From Flammeovirgaceae bacterium (GTDB lineage Bacteria > Bacteroidota > Bacteroidia > Cytophagales > Cyclobacteriaceae), in contig JACJYU010000001.1 in assembly GCA_020635915.1 (NCBI GenBank), forward strand, positions 1,588,501 through 1,652,500: a stretch of 64,000 nt of DNA. The letters are read 5' to 3'. Positions 34,757 to 44,400 of this stretch are shown here, one piece after another (position 1 is the stretch's first letter; each line of letters starts with the position of its first letter). The notes beneath the pieces are model-generated. The model searched no databases. It was given only the letters and a program-made list of their open reading frames with translations, and was not told the origin of the DNA. Both the position numbers and the translations under genes were made by a program.

Positions 34757-36020
34757 ATAAGACAGACTCCATGTTTTTCTTTATTTCATCTGTCGAGGTG
34801 GTGTAATTGTTGTTCATAAAACTGAAGATAAACAACTTTCCTTTTTTGGTGATGAGGAACCCGCTCAGGCAATGGTTGTTGCTCAACGTGCCGGTTTTTC
34901 CATAAATATAAGGGGGCGTGGACTTATAATAATTTTTGATGGTGCCCGCTTTGCCCCCAATGGCAAGGATTTGGAACAGCCTTTCCCTGGGGGCAACGGC
35001 CAGGATTTTTTCCCAAACCCTGACAATCGACCGCGGTGTGAACAGGTTGTACCTCGAAAGCCCGGAGCCATCCACCCAGTGCGGCTGGTCGGGGAGGTCG
35101 AACAGAAAGTGGCTTTTGGCATAGTCGATGGCAACAGTGGATTTTAGCGAGTCACTTAATATGCCCGCACACATCTGCAACAACTGTTCCGCAATAAAAT
35201 TGTCGCTCTCCTGCATCATTACTTTGTACAGGCTATCGGAAGGAATGCCATACAGCGTTTGTGCACCCGGGGGCATCGGTTTTTCAATCCAGGTGATGTC
35301 CCGTTTCAATGTGTCTTTCAGGAGGGCGGTTATTGTCGGGGGCGTGACGTGAAAAGGCACTTCCCTGGCAAACCCGTTATGGCCCTCCCCTTTATAAAAT
35401 TTTATGGTGTTGTCGTTGAGGCCACGGTGCAACCGGCTTCCGTTCCCCTTTGCCTCCAACACTTCCAGGGAATCCCTGAATAAGGCCGGTGACACTTTAA
35501 TGCTTTGGCCTGTGCTGTCGCTCACCATCAGGTTGTTGCCATACACAGGAAAGGGCGACCGCTCTGGCGAATAGCTGTAATTGTAGTCGTCCCACGCCCA
35601 ACCGGGGCCAAAGTGGTCCTGGCAAAAATTGGAAGTGGAAAAATAGAGCGGCAAAGGTTGCCCTTTCAGGAAATGATAAACCTTGCCATCCTGGTATACT
35701 TTAGGGTATAAAAACGAGGGGTCGCCTGTTCCCCAAAAAATCAAGGAGTCTTCCTTCGCCACATACCGCAGTGCCGGGATGGAGTCGCCAATCAGGTGGA
35801 GGCTGCTTAGCAGCGTGAATATCTTGGTGTTCGAGGCTGGGGTAAAATACTTTTCCGAATTGTAGTCTACAATGGTCTTCCTTGTTTCGGGCTCATACAC
35901 AAACAAGCCGATATGGTCTTGAAATTGGGTTTCGGCATGGCCAAGAACTTTCTGAAGCTTCTTGCTGGGGGCGCATGCAAGCAATATTAAGAACAAAAGG
36001 CAGGGGCTGGTACGTGCCAT
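34734..36020 (-). CDS. D-alanyl-D-alanine carboxypeptidase/endopeptidase, PBP4 (S13) family lipoprotein
   Basis: The protein has 428 residues from the ATG at 36020. A lipoprotein signal (LILLACAPS, Cys16) precedes the penicillin-binding domain. The active-site motifs are SNTK (Ser63, Lys66), a SDN motif in QESDNFIAE and KTG in YGKTGTLSNN. It should trim D-alanine from, or cut cross-links in, murein. The ATG overlaps the TGA stop of the DinB gene by one base (TGATG), a sign of translational coupling. Together with the NagZ-like enzyme it forms a cell-wall turnover pair. Confidence 0.88.
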   Translation of the reverse strand: MARTSPCLLFLILLACAPSKKLQKVLGHAETQFQDHIGLFVYEPETRKTIVDYNSEKYFTPASNTKIFTLLSSLHLIGDSIPALRYVAKEDSLIFWGTGDPSFLYPKVYQDGKVYHFLKGQPLPLYFSTSNFCQDHFGPGWAWDDYNYSYSPERSPFPVYGNNLMVSDSTGQSIKVSPALFRDSLEVLEAKGNGSRLHRGLNDNTIKFYKGEGHNGFAREVPFHVTPPTITALLKDTLKRDITWIEKPMPPGAQTLYGIPSDSLYKVMMQESDNFIAEQLLQMCAGILSDSLKSTVAIDYAKSHFLFDLPDQPHWVDGSGLSRYNLFTPRSIVRVWEKILAVAPRERLFQILAIGGKAGTIKNYYKSTPPYIYGKTGTLSNNHCLSGFLITKKGKLFIFSFMNNNYTTSTDEIKKNMESVLFEIHERY

Positions 36021-36538
36021 CAACTCCAGGCGCTGATATACCGCTCCTTTAAAATGTTCACATGGTGCGTTTCATGCCCGGCTATGATAAAGCCCAGGGA
36101 GGCTACGGAAAACCCATTTTCATTTGCCACTCCGTTCCTGGACAACATGTCGTTGGAAAAACTGGCAAACAGGTCTATGGTGGTGGTCCTTAAGTGGGCC
36201 ATTTCGGCCATGATGTCCTTGAGTTCCCTCCCCTGCGCATTTGATTCGGGCGCATAAGCTTGCTCGTCAAAACCGGGCAAAGGGGTTTTGTCGTTCCGGG
36301 CAAAGCACAATGCCCTGTATGCAAAAACCCTCTCCGAATCGATCATATGGCACAGCAGTTCCCTTACCGTCCATTTGCCGGGTGCATATTTAAAGTCCTG
36401 CCTGTCCGCGGGAATGGTGTGCGCCAACTCCTGGGCGCGGTTGCCGGAAACCCTGAGCGCCTGGATGGGGTCCGTTTCTTCAACCAGTTTGACATACCCC
36501 TTGTAGAAACGGGGCACGGAATCAAGGTTTAGCAACAT
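36020..36538 (-). CDS. DinB family protein
   Basis: This 172-residue four-helix protein has the DinB-like metal histidines: LLCHMIDSERVF and GHETHHVNIL near the C-terminus. The DinB/YfiT superfamily contains thiol-dependent transferases and proteins of unknown role. No signal peptide is present. It starts 15 bases after the upstream lipoprotein gene ends and is coupled by TGATG to the following PBP4-type gene. Confidence 0.88.
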   Translation of the reverse strand: MLLNLDSVPRFYKGYVKLVEETDPIQALRVSGNRAQELAHTIPADRQDFKYAPGKWTVRELLCHMIDSERVFAYRALCFARNDKTPLPGFDEQAYAPESNAQGRELKDIMAEMAHLRTTTIDLFASFSNDMLSRNGVANENGFSVASLGFIIAGHETHHVNILKERYISAWS

Positions 36539-36553
36539 GGGGGAAGGGTGCAG

Positions 36554-37318
36554 TTAGAATTTAACAAACAAATCATCGGGCATTTCCCCGGATACCTTTA
36601 CGTTTTTGGGGCCTGCCCCGTCCGAACGGTCGGCTGAGAGCAATATGTTCCCATATTTTTGGTAATTGTCCCACGGCCTTGTCCAGTTGGCCGTATCCTT
36701 CTTCGCATCGCTATAGTACGACCAATATTTAACCCGCTTATCGTGAACGCCCACATACAGGTCATATTTGTTTTGAGGAGTGGCCCCTACGTTTTCAAAG
36801 GTCAACTGCAAGACATTGTAATGCTGGTCGTTTACCAGCGTGTCTGCCCCCAGGTACTTGAGCGTAACGCCCGAATCCTTTAGTTTGAATGGCATTACCA
36901 GCCAGTATGAATCGTTGATCCAAATCCGCTTGGCCTTGTCCAACATTTTCGCCAACGAGTCGGCCTGCGTCAGTTCCTGCCCTTTCACCTGCACCTTTCC
37001 TTCCATTGTAGTCAGGTTGAGAAGGTAAATAGTGCTGTCGCGGTTGCTTTCAATTCTCACACGGCCTTCCTTTTTGTCCCAGACTAAATCTCTTGCCCCA
37101 AAAAAATTCCACGAAATAAAACGAGTTGCATCCCAGTTTTTCCTACCTCCAACCGCCACCATGATGCTATCGGCCAGTTCGATGGCGGCTGGGTCCGACT
37201 CGGCCGCATTGAACCCCTCCGCAGGAGGGTTGTAATAGGGGTCATCCTCTTGCCCAGGCTGGGATTGGCATGCCCAACCTATTAAAGCCACTATCAGGGG
37301 AGCGTAAATGTTTTTCAT
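36554..37318 (-). CDS. Bacteroidota lipoprotein, DUF6503/LolA-like
   Basis: From the ATG at 37318 the protein has 254 residues, with a lipoprotein signal MKNIYAPLIVALIGWACQSQ. The mature part is rich in beta-strands with regularly spaced aromatic residues and resembles Bacteroidota lipoproteins with a LolA-like half barrel (DUF6503 type). That similarity is by eye and only tentative. It is the first gene of the leftward run to hutF; the 160 bases upstream contain a palindromic site at 37431-37448. Confidence 0.6.
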   Translation of the reverse strand: MKNIYAPLIVALIGWACQSQPGQEDDPYYNPPAEGFNAAESDPAAIELADSIMVAVGGRKNWDATRFISWNFFGARDLVWDKKEGRVRIESNRDSTIYLLNLTTMEGKVQVKGQELTQADSLAKMLDKAKRIWINDSYWLVMPFKLKDSGVTLKYLGADTLVNDQHYNVLQLTFENVGATPQNKYDLYVGVHDKRVKYWSYYSDAKKDTANWTRPWDNYQKYGNILLSADRSDGAGPKNVKVSGEMPDDLFVKF

Positions 37319-37430
37319 AAACTTGGTTTCTAAGGCCACCTACTTCGTCCACATAGCCCCAAACTGCCCAACCCACTTTTCATTGGAAACATTCTTCCTG
37401 GTTGGCAGGGGCATTTCATATTTAATGGAC

Positions 37431-37448
37431 TTAACTAAGTGAAGTTAA
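37431..37448. repeat. Palindromic site TTAACT-N6-AGTTAA
   Basis: TTAACT and AGTTAA surround AAGTGA, and a second inverted repeat, ACTTA-AC-TAAGT, overlaps them at 37429-37440. The site lies between the propeller gene's stop and the lipoprotein gene. It could be an operator for the leftward operon or part of a transcription end region. Confidence 0.4.
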
Positions 37449-37478
37449 TTAAAAAAACCTTCCGGTGGCAGGACAAGC

Positions 37479-40139
37479 CTAATGTTTCACTTCCTTTAAC
37501 TGCTTTAGGTCGTACTGCCCTTCCGATGCCCTGGCCATGAACCCCCTCATTTTGGATTCCAGGGGCAAAATGAGCAGGGCGATGAAAACCTGTATAAAAA
37601 AGTCCGTAACGGGTGTGGTTTGGATGCTGATGAACGATTCGGCCGTGTTTTGAACAAGTTGGATGAGCATGATCACGGTAAGGATGGACAGCAACTGGCT
37701 AATGTGCCTGTATTTTCTATTGGCCGCGCTCAGCCTGAGGGACAAGAACACCAGTACTGCGAAGAAAACAAATTCAAGCCCGTAAAACCATGTCTGTTTC
37801 CAGTAAGGGGGAATGACCCTGAAATCCACCGGGGCCAGCTCCGACTCATTGCCAAACAAATCACGGGACTTTACCCGCAGCTTATAGTGCCCTGGGTTGA
37901 GGTAAGGGAAATTGACAATATTGTTGGTGACCGACCATGCGGACCAGGCTTTGCCAATGCCTTCAATCCTATATTGGTATTCGATGGCCATGGCATTGGT
38001 GTATTCCGGCTGGATGAATTCAAAGGTCAAAGAACTCTCCCGCTGGTCAACATTGATCAGGCTGCTGTGCAGGAGCTGATTGCCGGGACCCCTTACCTCT
38101 TTTAAGAACAAAGGGTAGTTCCTGGCTATCTCACCAAAATCCGTTTTAGTGAATTTGTAGAGCTCGTTGTTGGAGGTAATGAGCCAAAGCCCGTTCCCAT
38201 TGTCTGCCATGGCGAGGGTGCGGATATCCGGAAAAAGCCCAAGCCATTGAAGGTTCAACCTGTTGCGCAGGTTTACGTCTATCGTTCCCCATTTGTGCCC
38301 ATCGTTGTACCAGAAGGTGCCCATCGAGGTAAAATATTTCCTGGGGCCGGGCAGGGAGTCGTATTTCACAAATTTGTGGTTGACCACGTCATACCGGTGG
38401 AACGCCCCGGACGCGGCCACAAAGACATCCGTTCCCTGGGCAAACCCAATGGTTTCGTCCATTACGTTGGAGGCAAACGGCACCGATGAGATGGTGCTTA
38501 CCTTGCCCTCCAGCAATTCCACTTTTATCACGTCAGCCCTGCCGCAAAGCCAGATATTTTGCACATGGTCTTCAAAAATACTGCCCACGTATGCACGGAG
38601 CGTGTCCAATAAAAATGTCTCCTCCCATCCATCGGCATCCTTTCGCAACGTCCGCACCCTGTCGTTATAGGTGCTTGCCAATACCTGCTTCAGGGTAGGA
38701 GAGTAGAATACCGTTCGCACAGGGGTATTCAGTACAGGGGTTGCCTCCAGGCCATTGATTTCAAAAATGCCCGCCACGCCTGCGGCCAGCAGTTGGCCTT
38801 CCACCTTCATCAGGTGGGTGACCTTGCCTTCCATTCCCCCCACTTTCTTGTAGCCATAGTCAAGCGCCTCCAGCACTTTCCTTGTCCTTTTCTCCACTAC
38901 TTTTTTAATGCCCTTCTTTTCCACCGCCCCATCGTTGCCTTTCCCTTCTTCTTTGGTTTTGTTCCTTTTTAAGAAACCAAAAAGGCCCCGCCTGCTTTTT
39001 TTCCGCTCTTCCTTTTTTTCTTCTGCCGTTACCTTCCTGGTCCGCGTGACATAGTAGGTTTCTTCCCCATAAATTTCTTCTTTGTTCAGTTTGTACAGCC
39101 CCACGGAAGTGCCCACGTACACCTGGTCGCCCTCTGAGTAGGCCGTGAGCAAATTCCCCGATAAGCCCTGGTAGTGGTTAAAGGTCCTGAAAGGCAGGTA
39201 CGGTGCGATGCGGGTAAACCCGTAATCATGCCCTACCCACACCCCCTGGTTGAGGTCCGTCATCAGGGCAAACACTTCATTGTCGGGCAGCCCCGTATAG
39301 TAATTAATGATTTGCTGGGTGGCCCCCGTCCCCGGGTCAATAAATACCACCCCTCCACTTAAGGTGCCTACCGCTATCAACTTTTCGTTTACCCACCTGC
39401 CATCCACCACCACATTGTCCTGGAGGTAACCCTTGTCCTCACCATTTACCTCTATTGCTTTCGATGAGGAATAAACGAACAACCTGTTGGTGGCCGTCCC
39501 TATCAAATATTGCGGTGAATGGGCCAGCTTGTCCACAAACAACAACTCATCACCCTCCAAAAATGAAAGGGGGGCAGGCACCAGTTTGCCCTTGTCCAAC
39601 TTCAGCAACCCGGCACCAACGCTTGTTACATAAAGGGCACCGTCCAGTTCATACATTCCTGTAAAGCTTCCCTCCTTGCCCGCAATGATGGCCTGCCTTA
39701 AGGACTGCGTCTTAATGTCAAATATGTAGAGATGGTGTTCGTTCAAAAAATAGGTGCTCCCGGTGATGGCCACGGTTTTGAAAATATTCCTGGCATCGGT
39801 GGAAAGGGGTTGGAGGGTGGTTATCCCCTCGCCCGTAACGGATAGCCGGCCAAAGCCTGCCAGCCCGCCATAATAGAGGTCATGCCCGTTGGCCACGGTG
39901 AGCGAATAAATGGCGCCCGGTGACTCAATGACGTCCCAGTTCCTCCCGTCAAACTCCACCACACCGTTTTTATTGGCAAAATATATTACGCCCCGGTCGG
40001 TTTGTACGATATCAAAACTCAGGTAGTCTATGTTTTCGTCCGTGGGGGCATAGTGGGACAAAAAGTAGTTCCCCGACTGGCCAAACACGCTGTGGCCCAT
40101 GAGCACGGCCACGTATAAGATCACAAAGGCTCTCCTCAT
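37479..40139 (-). CDS. Membrane two-component-type propeller / Y_Y_Y protein lacking an output domain
   Basis: From the ATG at 40139 the protein has 886 residues with a signal peptide (ILYVAVLMGHSVFG). Residues about 25-690 are propeller blades of the 'two-component regulator propeller' kind (FDGRNW near 70, DNEVFALMTD, GLSGNLLTAYSEGDQVYVG). A Y_Y_Y domain (IEYQYRIEG, YLNPGHYKLRVKSRD) follows at about 700-770, then three or four C-terminal transmembrane helices and a short cytoplasmic tail. No histidine kinase, HTH or LytTR domain is present. Residues about 361-423 are an unusual Lys/Glu/Arg-rich insert. Confidence 0.85.
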   Translation of the reverse strand: MRRAFVILYVAVLMGHSVFGQSGNYFLSHYAPTDENIDYLSFDIVQTDRGVIYFANKNGVVEFDGRNWDVIESPGAIYSLTVANGHDLYYGGLAGFGRLSVTGEGITTLQPLSTDARNIFKTVAITGSTYFLNEHHLYIFDIKTQSLRQAIIAGKEGSFTGMYELDGALYVTSVGAGLLKLDKGKLVPAPLSFLEGDELLFVDKLAHSPQYLIGTATNRLFVYSSSKAIEVNGEDKGYLQDNVVVDGRWVNEKLIAVGTLSGGVVFIDPGTGATQQIINYYTGLPDNEVFALMTDLNQGVWVGHDYGFTRIAPYLPFRTFNHYQGLSGNLLTAYSEGDQVYVGTSVGLYKLNKEEIYGEETYYVTRTRKVTAEEKKEERKKSRRGLFGFLKRNKTKEEGKGNDGAVEKKGIKKVVEKRTRKVLEALDYGYKKVGGMEGKVTHLMKVEGQLLAAGVAGIFEINGLEATPVLNTPVRTVFYSPTLKQVLASTYNDRVRTLRKDADGWEETFLLDTLRAYVGSIFEDHVQNIWLCGRADVIKVELLEGKVSTISSVPFASNVMDETIGFAQGTDVFVAASGAFHRYDVVNHKFVKYDSLPGPRKYFTSMGTFWYNDGHKWGTIDVNLRNRLNLQWLGLFPDIRTLAMADNGNGLWLITSNNELYKFTKTDFGEIARNYPLFLKEVRGPGNQLLHSSLINVDQRESSLTFEFIQPEYTNAMAIEYQYRIEGIGKAWSAWSVTNNIVNFPYLNPGHYKLRVKSRDLFGNESELAPVDFRVIPPYWKQTWFYGLEFVFFAVLVFLSLRLSAANRKYRHISQLLSILTVIMLIQLVQNTAESFISIQTTPVTDFFIQVFIALLILPLESKMRGFMARASEGQYDLKQLKEVKH

Positions 40140-40262
40140 CCTTATTGAAAATAGAAGAGCCAATTTACAACTAATGCATAAAAAAAAGAGGCCGCGCCAT
40201 TAGAAAGTAGGCATGCATTGGGGCTGCCCAAGGCTTGGGGCCGGCCTTATTCCCTTGACCGG

Positions 40263-40278
40263 GGTTAAAGCTTTAACC
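40263..40278. repeat. Perfect 16-base palindrome
   Basis: GGTTAAAGCTTTAACC is its own reverse complement. It lies 3 bases beyond the caspase gene's stop, in the 142-base gap before the propeller gene. Having no loop, it looks more like a dimer-binding site than a terminator. Confidence 0.5.
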
Positions 40279-40281
40279 GAT

Positions 40282-41475
40282 TTAGCGCGCAATAAAAACG
40301 AAGTCGCTTCCGGGGGCATTGTCGCCAAACTCGCCCATGCGCGGTTGAGGTTTCAAGGCCTCCACATAGGTGTTCAACTCGCCCAACGACAAGATCAGGT
40401 CTTTGCCGCCCCTTCCCCGCAACGCCTCCAGGATTTTCCTGGCAAAGGGGGAGTTCATGCCGGGCCTGCCGTCCGGCACATACTCTTTCCCACCGGAAGT
40501 CAGGTACTTTCTGGTTTTGTATGTGAGTTTCCTGGTCACCATTTCGGCCTGGGTGGCTTCTTTATAGATATCCTCGTCCAATCCGCGATGGGCGATGGCC
40601 TGGTCGAAGGTGCCGCCAAAACAAACGTCCATAGCGAGAAAGATATGCTCGCACGGGATGTTGTTGATGATGGAACGGAGCCTGTTGTGCGAGAGGTAGG
40701 TGGTTTTGGCCACATCATTGGTCATTGATTCTTTGGTTACCACAAAACCTTCCCCGAAAGTTTCGTCATACTGGCCATGGCCGGCAAAGAAAACAAACAA
40801 TTGATCCAGCGGTTTGTATTTCTTCTCGGCATATTCCCTTAATTTAGTCAGTATCTCCGCCTGGGAACCTCCTTCAACGACTTCCACTTTAAAGCCAAAG
40901 TTTTCCCTCAGCTCTTTGGCAATCATACGAGTGTCGTTGACCGGGTTCACCAGGTCTGGCCAATTGTCGTAATCATTGGTGGCAAACAGAATGGCATAAT
41001 CGGTGCGGTCCAGCTTTGCAGCATCCGCCAGGGCGGTGGTGCCTATCCGTACGGTGCGCTGGCTTACGGTTTTGGTGCCATCTTCATTTTCTGCCACCAC
41101 TTCGATAACATTGTTGCCGTCCATTAGGGTTACGTTCTTTTCTATTACGGCATTGTGCCGTTGCCCCTCTTCGGGTTGCACATTGAGCATCCCGCGGGAG
41201 GCCGATTCCTCGCTTTCCTTAATGATAATCTGGATGTTCTTAATGGGCTTATCGGACTCAATCTCAAACTTGATCTTATACTTGTTCTCGTTGGAGTAGT
41301 TGCTCTCTGCCACCGGGGTTATCCAGCTGATCACAGGGATAACGGAAGACACAAGTTTATTGGGGTCGCTAAAATCCACTTCAAACTCATTGGTTCGACT
41401 GCTCACATTTTGTGCATTTAAAACAGGGGACGTCCCCAGCACAAATAGAATTGCAATGTAAACGGATGGTTTCAT
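40282..41475 (-). CDS. Exported caspase-family (C14) peptidase with N-terminal Ig-like domain
   Basis: This 397-residue protein begins with a signal peptide (MKPSVYIAILFVLGTSPVLNA). Residues about 45-145 form an Ig-like domain, and residues about 155-395 a caspase fold: DYAILFATNDYDNW at strand 1, catalytic His233 in FFAGHGQYD and catalytic Cys285 in AMDVCFGGTFD. Family members cut after Arg, Lys or Asp. Export of a caspase-like enzyme is unlike the cytoplasmic metacaspases. It starts 13 bases after the giant T9SS gene ends and is the last gene of a three-gene cassette. Confidence 0.9.
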   Translation of the reverse strand: MKPSVYIAILFVLGTSPVLNAQNVSSRTNEFEVDFSDPNKLVSSVIPVISWITPVAESNYSNENKYKIKFEIESDKPIKNIQIIIKESEESASRGMLNVQPEEGQRHNAVIEKNVTLMDGNNVIEVVAENEDGTKTVSQRTVRIGTTALADAAKLDRTDYAILFATNDYDNWPDLVNPVNDTRMIAKELRENFGFKVEVVEGGSQAEILTKLREYAEKKYKPLDQLFVFFAGHGQYDETFGEGFVVTKESMTNDVAKTTYLSHNRLRSIINNIPCEHIFLAMDVCFGGTFDQAIAHRGLDEDIYKEATQAEMVTRKLTYKTRKYLTSGGKEYVPDGRPGMNSPFARKILEALRGRGGKDLILSLGELNTYVEALKPQPRMGEFGDNAPGSDFVFIAR

Positions 41476-41488
41476 GGTATTGGGGTTA

Positions 41489-44400
41489 TTATTTTTTCAA
41501 GACAATCTTTCCGGTTTGAACATCAAGGCCGGCTTTACCTGTTACAATCAACCTATAAGTATAGAGTCCATTTTTAACACTGTTATTGGCGTCCCATTGA
41601 ATATTGTAAAAATCGGGGGTGAGTGTCTTGTCTATCAAAGTCGACACTTTCCTTCCCATGTTATCGTAAACTTCCATTCTTACCCCATATTGTGCTTCTT
41701 TCTGGGGCAAAGTAAACGGTATGGTCACCACTCCGGAAGAAGGGTTGGGGTATGCATGGCCCAACATGATGGCCGTAGGTTTTATCTTAGATGCATCTTC
41801 ACCATAATAGATGGTGAACTTACCGGATGCTTGGGGCGAAAAGGAATAAGCGTTTACCTCCCTCATATTAACAAGGTGCTGCCTGGCAATATCCAGAAGG
41901 TACAGTTCTTTGGTGCTTTCGCCAAAGCTTAGGTTGTCCCAACTTAAGGTGGCCTCCCCTTTTAAGTTGGAGGAAACATTAAACTCCCAAATATGTTCCT
42001 CAGCGGTGGCAACCATTTCTTTTGAAAAATCCTTACCTCCCAAATATTCAGGGTGTGGAAAATTGATCTCCAGGTAATCAAACATGCGGGGGGCTGTTAC
42101 CCGATCATATTTATCTTTTCCGTTCACCGCATCCCGGTGCATACCTATCGCCCCAAGTTCATTTTTAATTGGCCCCTGGACCAATGTAAGGGGAACCTCC
42201 CAGTCCGGCTCCCCCAGCCTGGAACCCCAGGGTTTCTTTCCAACACGACCACCAGAAGAATTCAACACGGGAATGGTAAGGGTCACCGCCTCATTGGCAA
42301 ACACAAATGCCCCCTGGAATACATCCAGTTGGGTCAGGGTGGAATAAGACCCATTGAAAAACAGTGGGTCCTCCACTTGAGCGGTAGGGTTGGCCGCCAT
42401 AACATCTGCCCATTTAACGGAGAAAGTGTACGGATTGCCAATCAGGTTAAACCCTTGGGCCAGGGACATCATGTAGGGGTTACTTCGGTTGTAGGAGGGT
42501 GCAGTTGCCTCGCCAAGGGAAATTTCCACAGGATCAAGAATATTGATAAAATAACCTTTGCCTATTTCAATAGAACTGGGAAAGTCAATCCATGCCTCTG
42601 GGCTGGCCTGATAAGACAAGAGCCGCCACTTGGACTTATCCTGGCCCCCCACGCTATTGAACAGGGTACTTATGGAATTATTTTGCAAGGTATAGGGAAT
42701 GGAAAAAATCCTGTAGTTGCCAATTTCACCACCAAAGCTCAAGTTGGGCAATGCCGGTATATTTGAACCTGTCAATTTCAGATAGGCATAAAAACTTCCG
42801 GTGGCCGGCAACCTCCCTTCATTGCCAAGGCCATCCACAGCGGTAAAATAATATTCCATGCCCATGTCGTCCAGCCAATCTTCAAGGACAGTAAAACTTG
42901 CCTGGCCGGAAGCAATTGGAATGTCCCCTGTGTCCACGAAGCCCTGGGCAGACCGGATTTTTTTGTAATGCATTTTTGCGGATACAGGACCTGACTCCGC
43001 ATCGGTGACCCCAATGGTATAAACGTTCTGCTGGCTTCCCATTTCAAAGGACTTCACTTCCGTAAAACTTATCACGGGAGGGTCTTTGTCCAGGCTCCCT
43101 CCCTCCTCATAATTAAGCGTTTGGTTGGGGGCAACATTGTTCCAAGTGTCCTCTGCCCCGGAAGGCCATACCACACGTATTTCATTGATGACAGAGGCGC
43201 TGCCAAGGCCGAAATGCAAAGTGGGGCTGTTTTGGGTGGCATGTGCGGAATGGGACTGCAACTCACGAATTTGCGTCTTGGATCCAGTCGTGACATAAAC
43301 CCTTGCCCCAAACGCCATCCGGTTGCTGGCCACCCCCTTCAGGTTGATTTTAACCCACTTTCTCGCATTGGTGGCAGGAGTTGTGTTTCTGTAAATAATA
43401 TTAGGGATTTCCGGATTGCTGAACCCTCCGTTGTGGAAGTCCAGGAACCCATCCCCGTCCACATCTTCCAGTGCCGGCCCATAAAGTTTTTGAAGGCTCG
43501 GGAAAGGGGCATTGAACAGCTCAGGGGTAGCGTATTTGGTAAAGGTACCATCGCCATTATTGTAATAAAGTACATTGTTTCGCCCCATGGCAAACAGGTC
43601 CAGGTCGCCATCGTTATCAACGTCCGCCCATGCGCTCCCAAAAGTCCCGAGCAATCCTTCTTCAACAACCGACCCTACCGCCTCGGTGAAGGTGCCGTCA
43701 CCATTATTCGTAAACAAACGGTTGATAAATTGGGGGTTTGGACTGGCGGATTGCGACCCTATGAAAATATCCATGTCCCCATCGTTGTCATAGTCGCCCC
43801 ATGAGGCCGTTCTTTCAGCATTCAAAATGGTTTCAAAAACGGACCCCAATACCCGTGTAAAAGTACCATCCCCATTGTTTTGGTACAACCGTGAGTTGGA
43901 TTGTACACCTGGGACAGTGCCAACATTAAGCACAATTACATCCTGGTCGCCATCATTGTCATAATCAGCCCATTCCGTATCACGTGTATCTCCAAAATCG
44001 GTCACCAATTCGCCCTCCGTGATCCTGGTGAAGCTTCCATCCCCATTGTTGTGAAAAAGGTATTTATCACTGGCATTGCCCCCGCCTGAAGACGTGTTGG
44101 CCAATAGGTCAATGTATCCGTCATTATCGTAATCCACCCAATTGCCCCCAGGGAGTGGCCCCTGGGAATACTCCGTGAACAATTTTTTTGTATAAGTACC
44201 GTCCGCATTTTTTGTCAGCAGCAAGTCGTTGGCATTTGACCGGGTCAGGAACAGGTCATTTAACCCATCGTTGTTTATATCAATAATGTTCACCGACCTG
44301 GTCACGGTAAGTTCATCCGCCAACTCTGGGATGGACAGCTTGGTAAACTGGCCGGTCCCATCCCCTTTGAAGATAACAGGAGGGGTTTCATTATTTAAGC

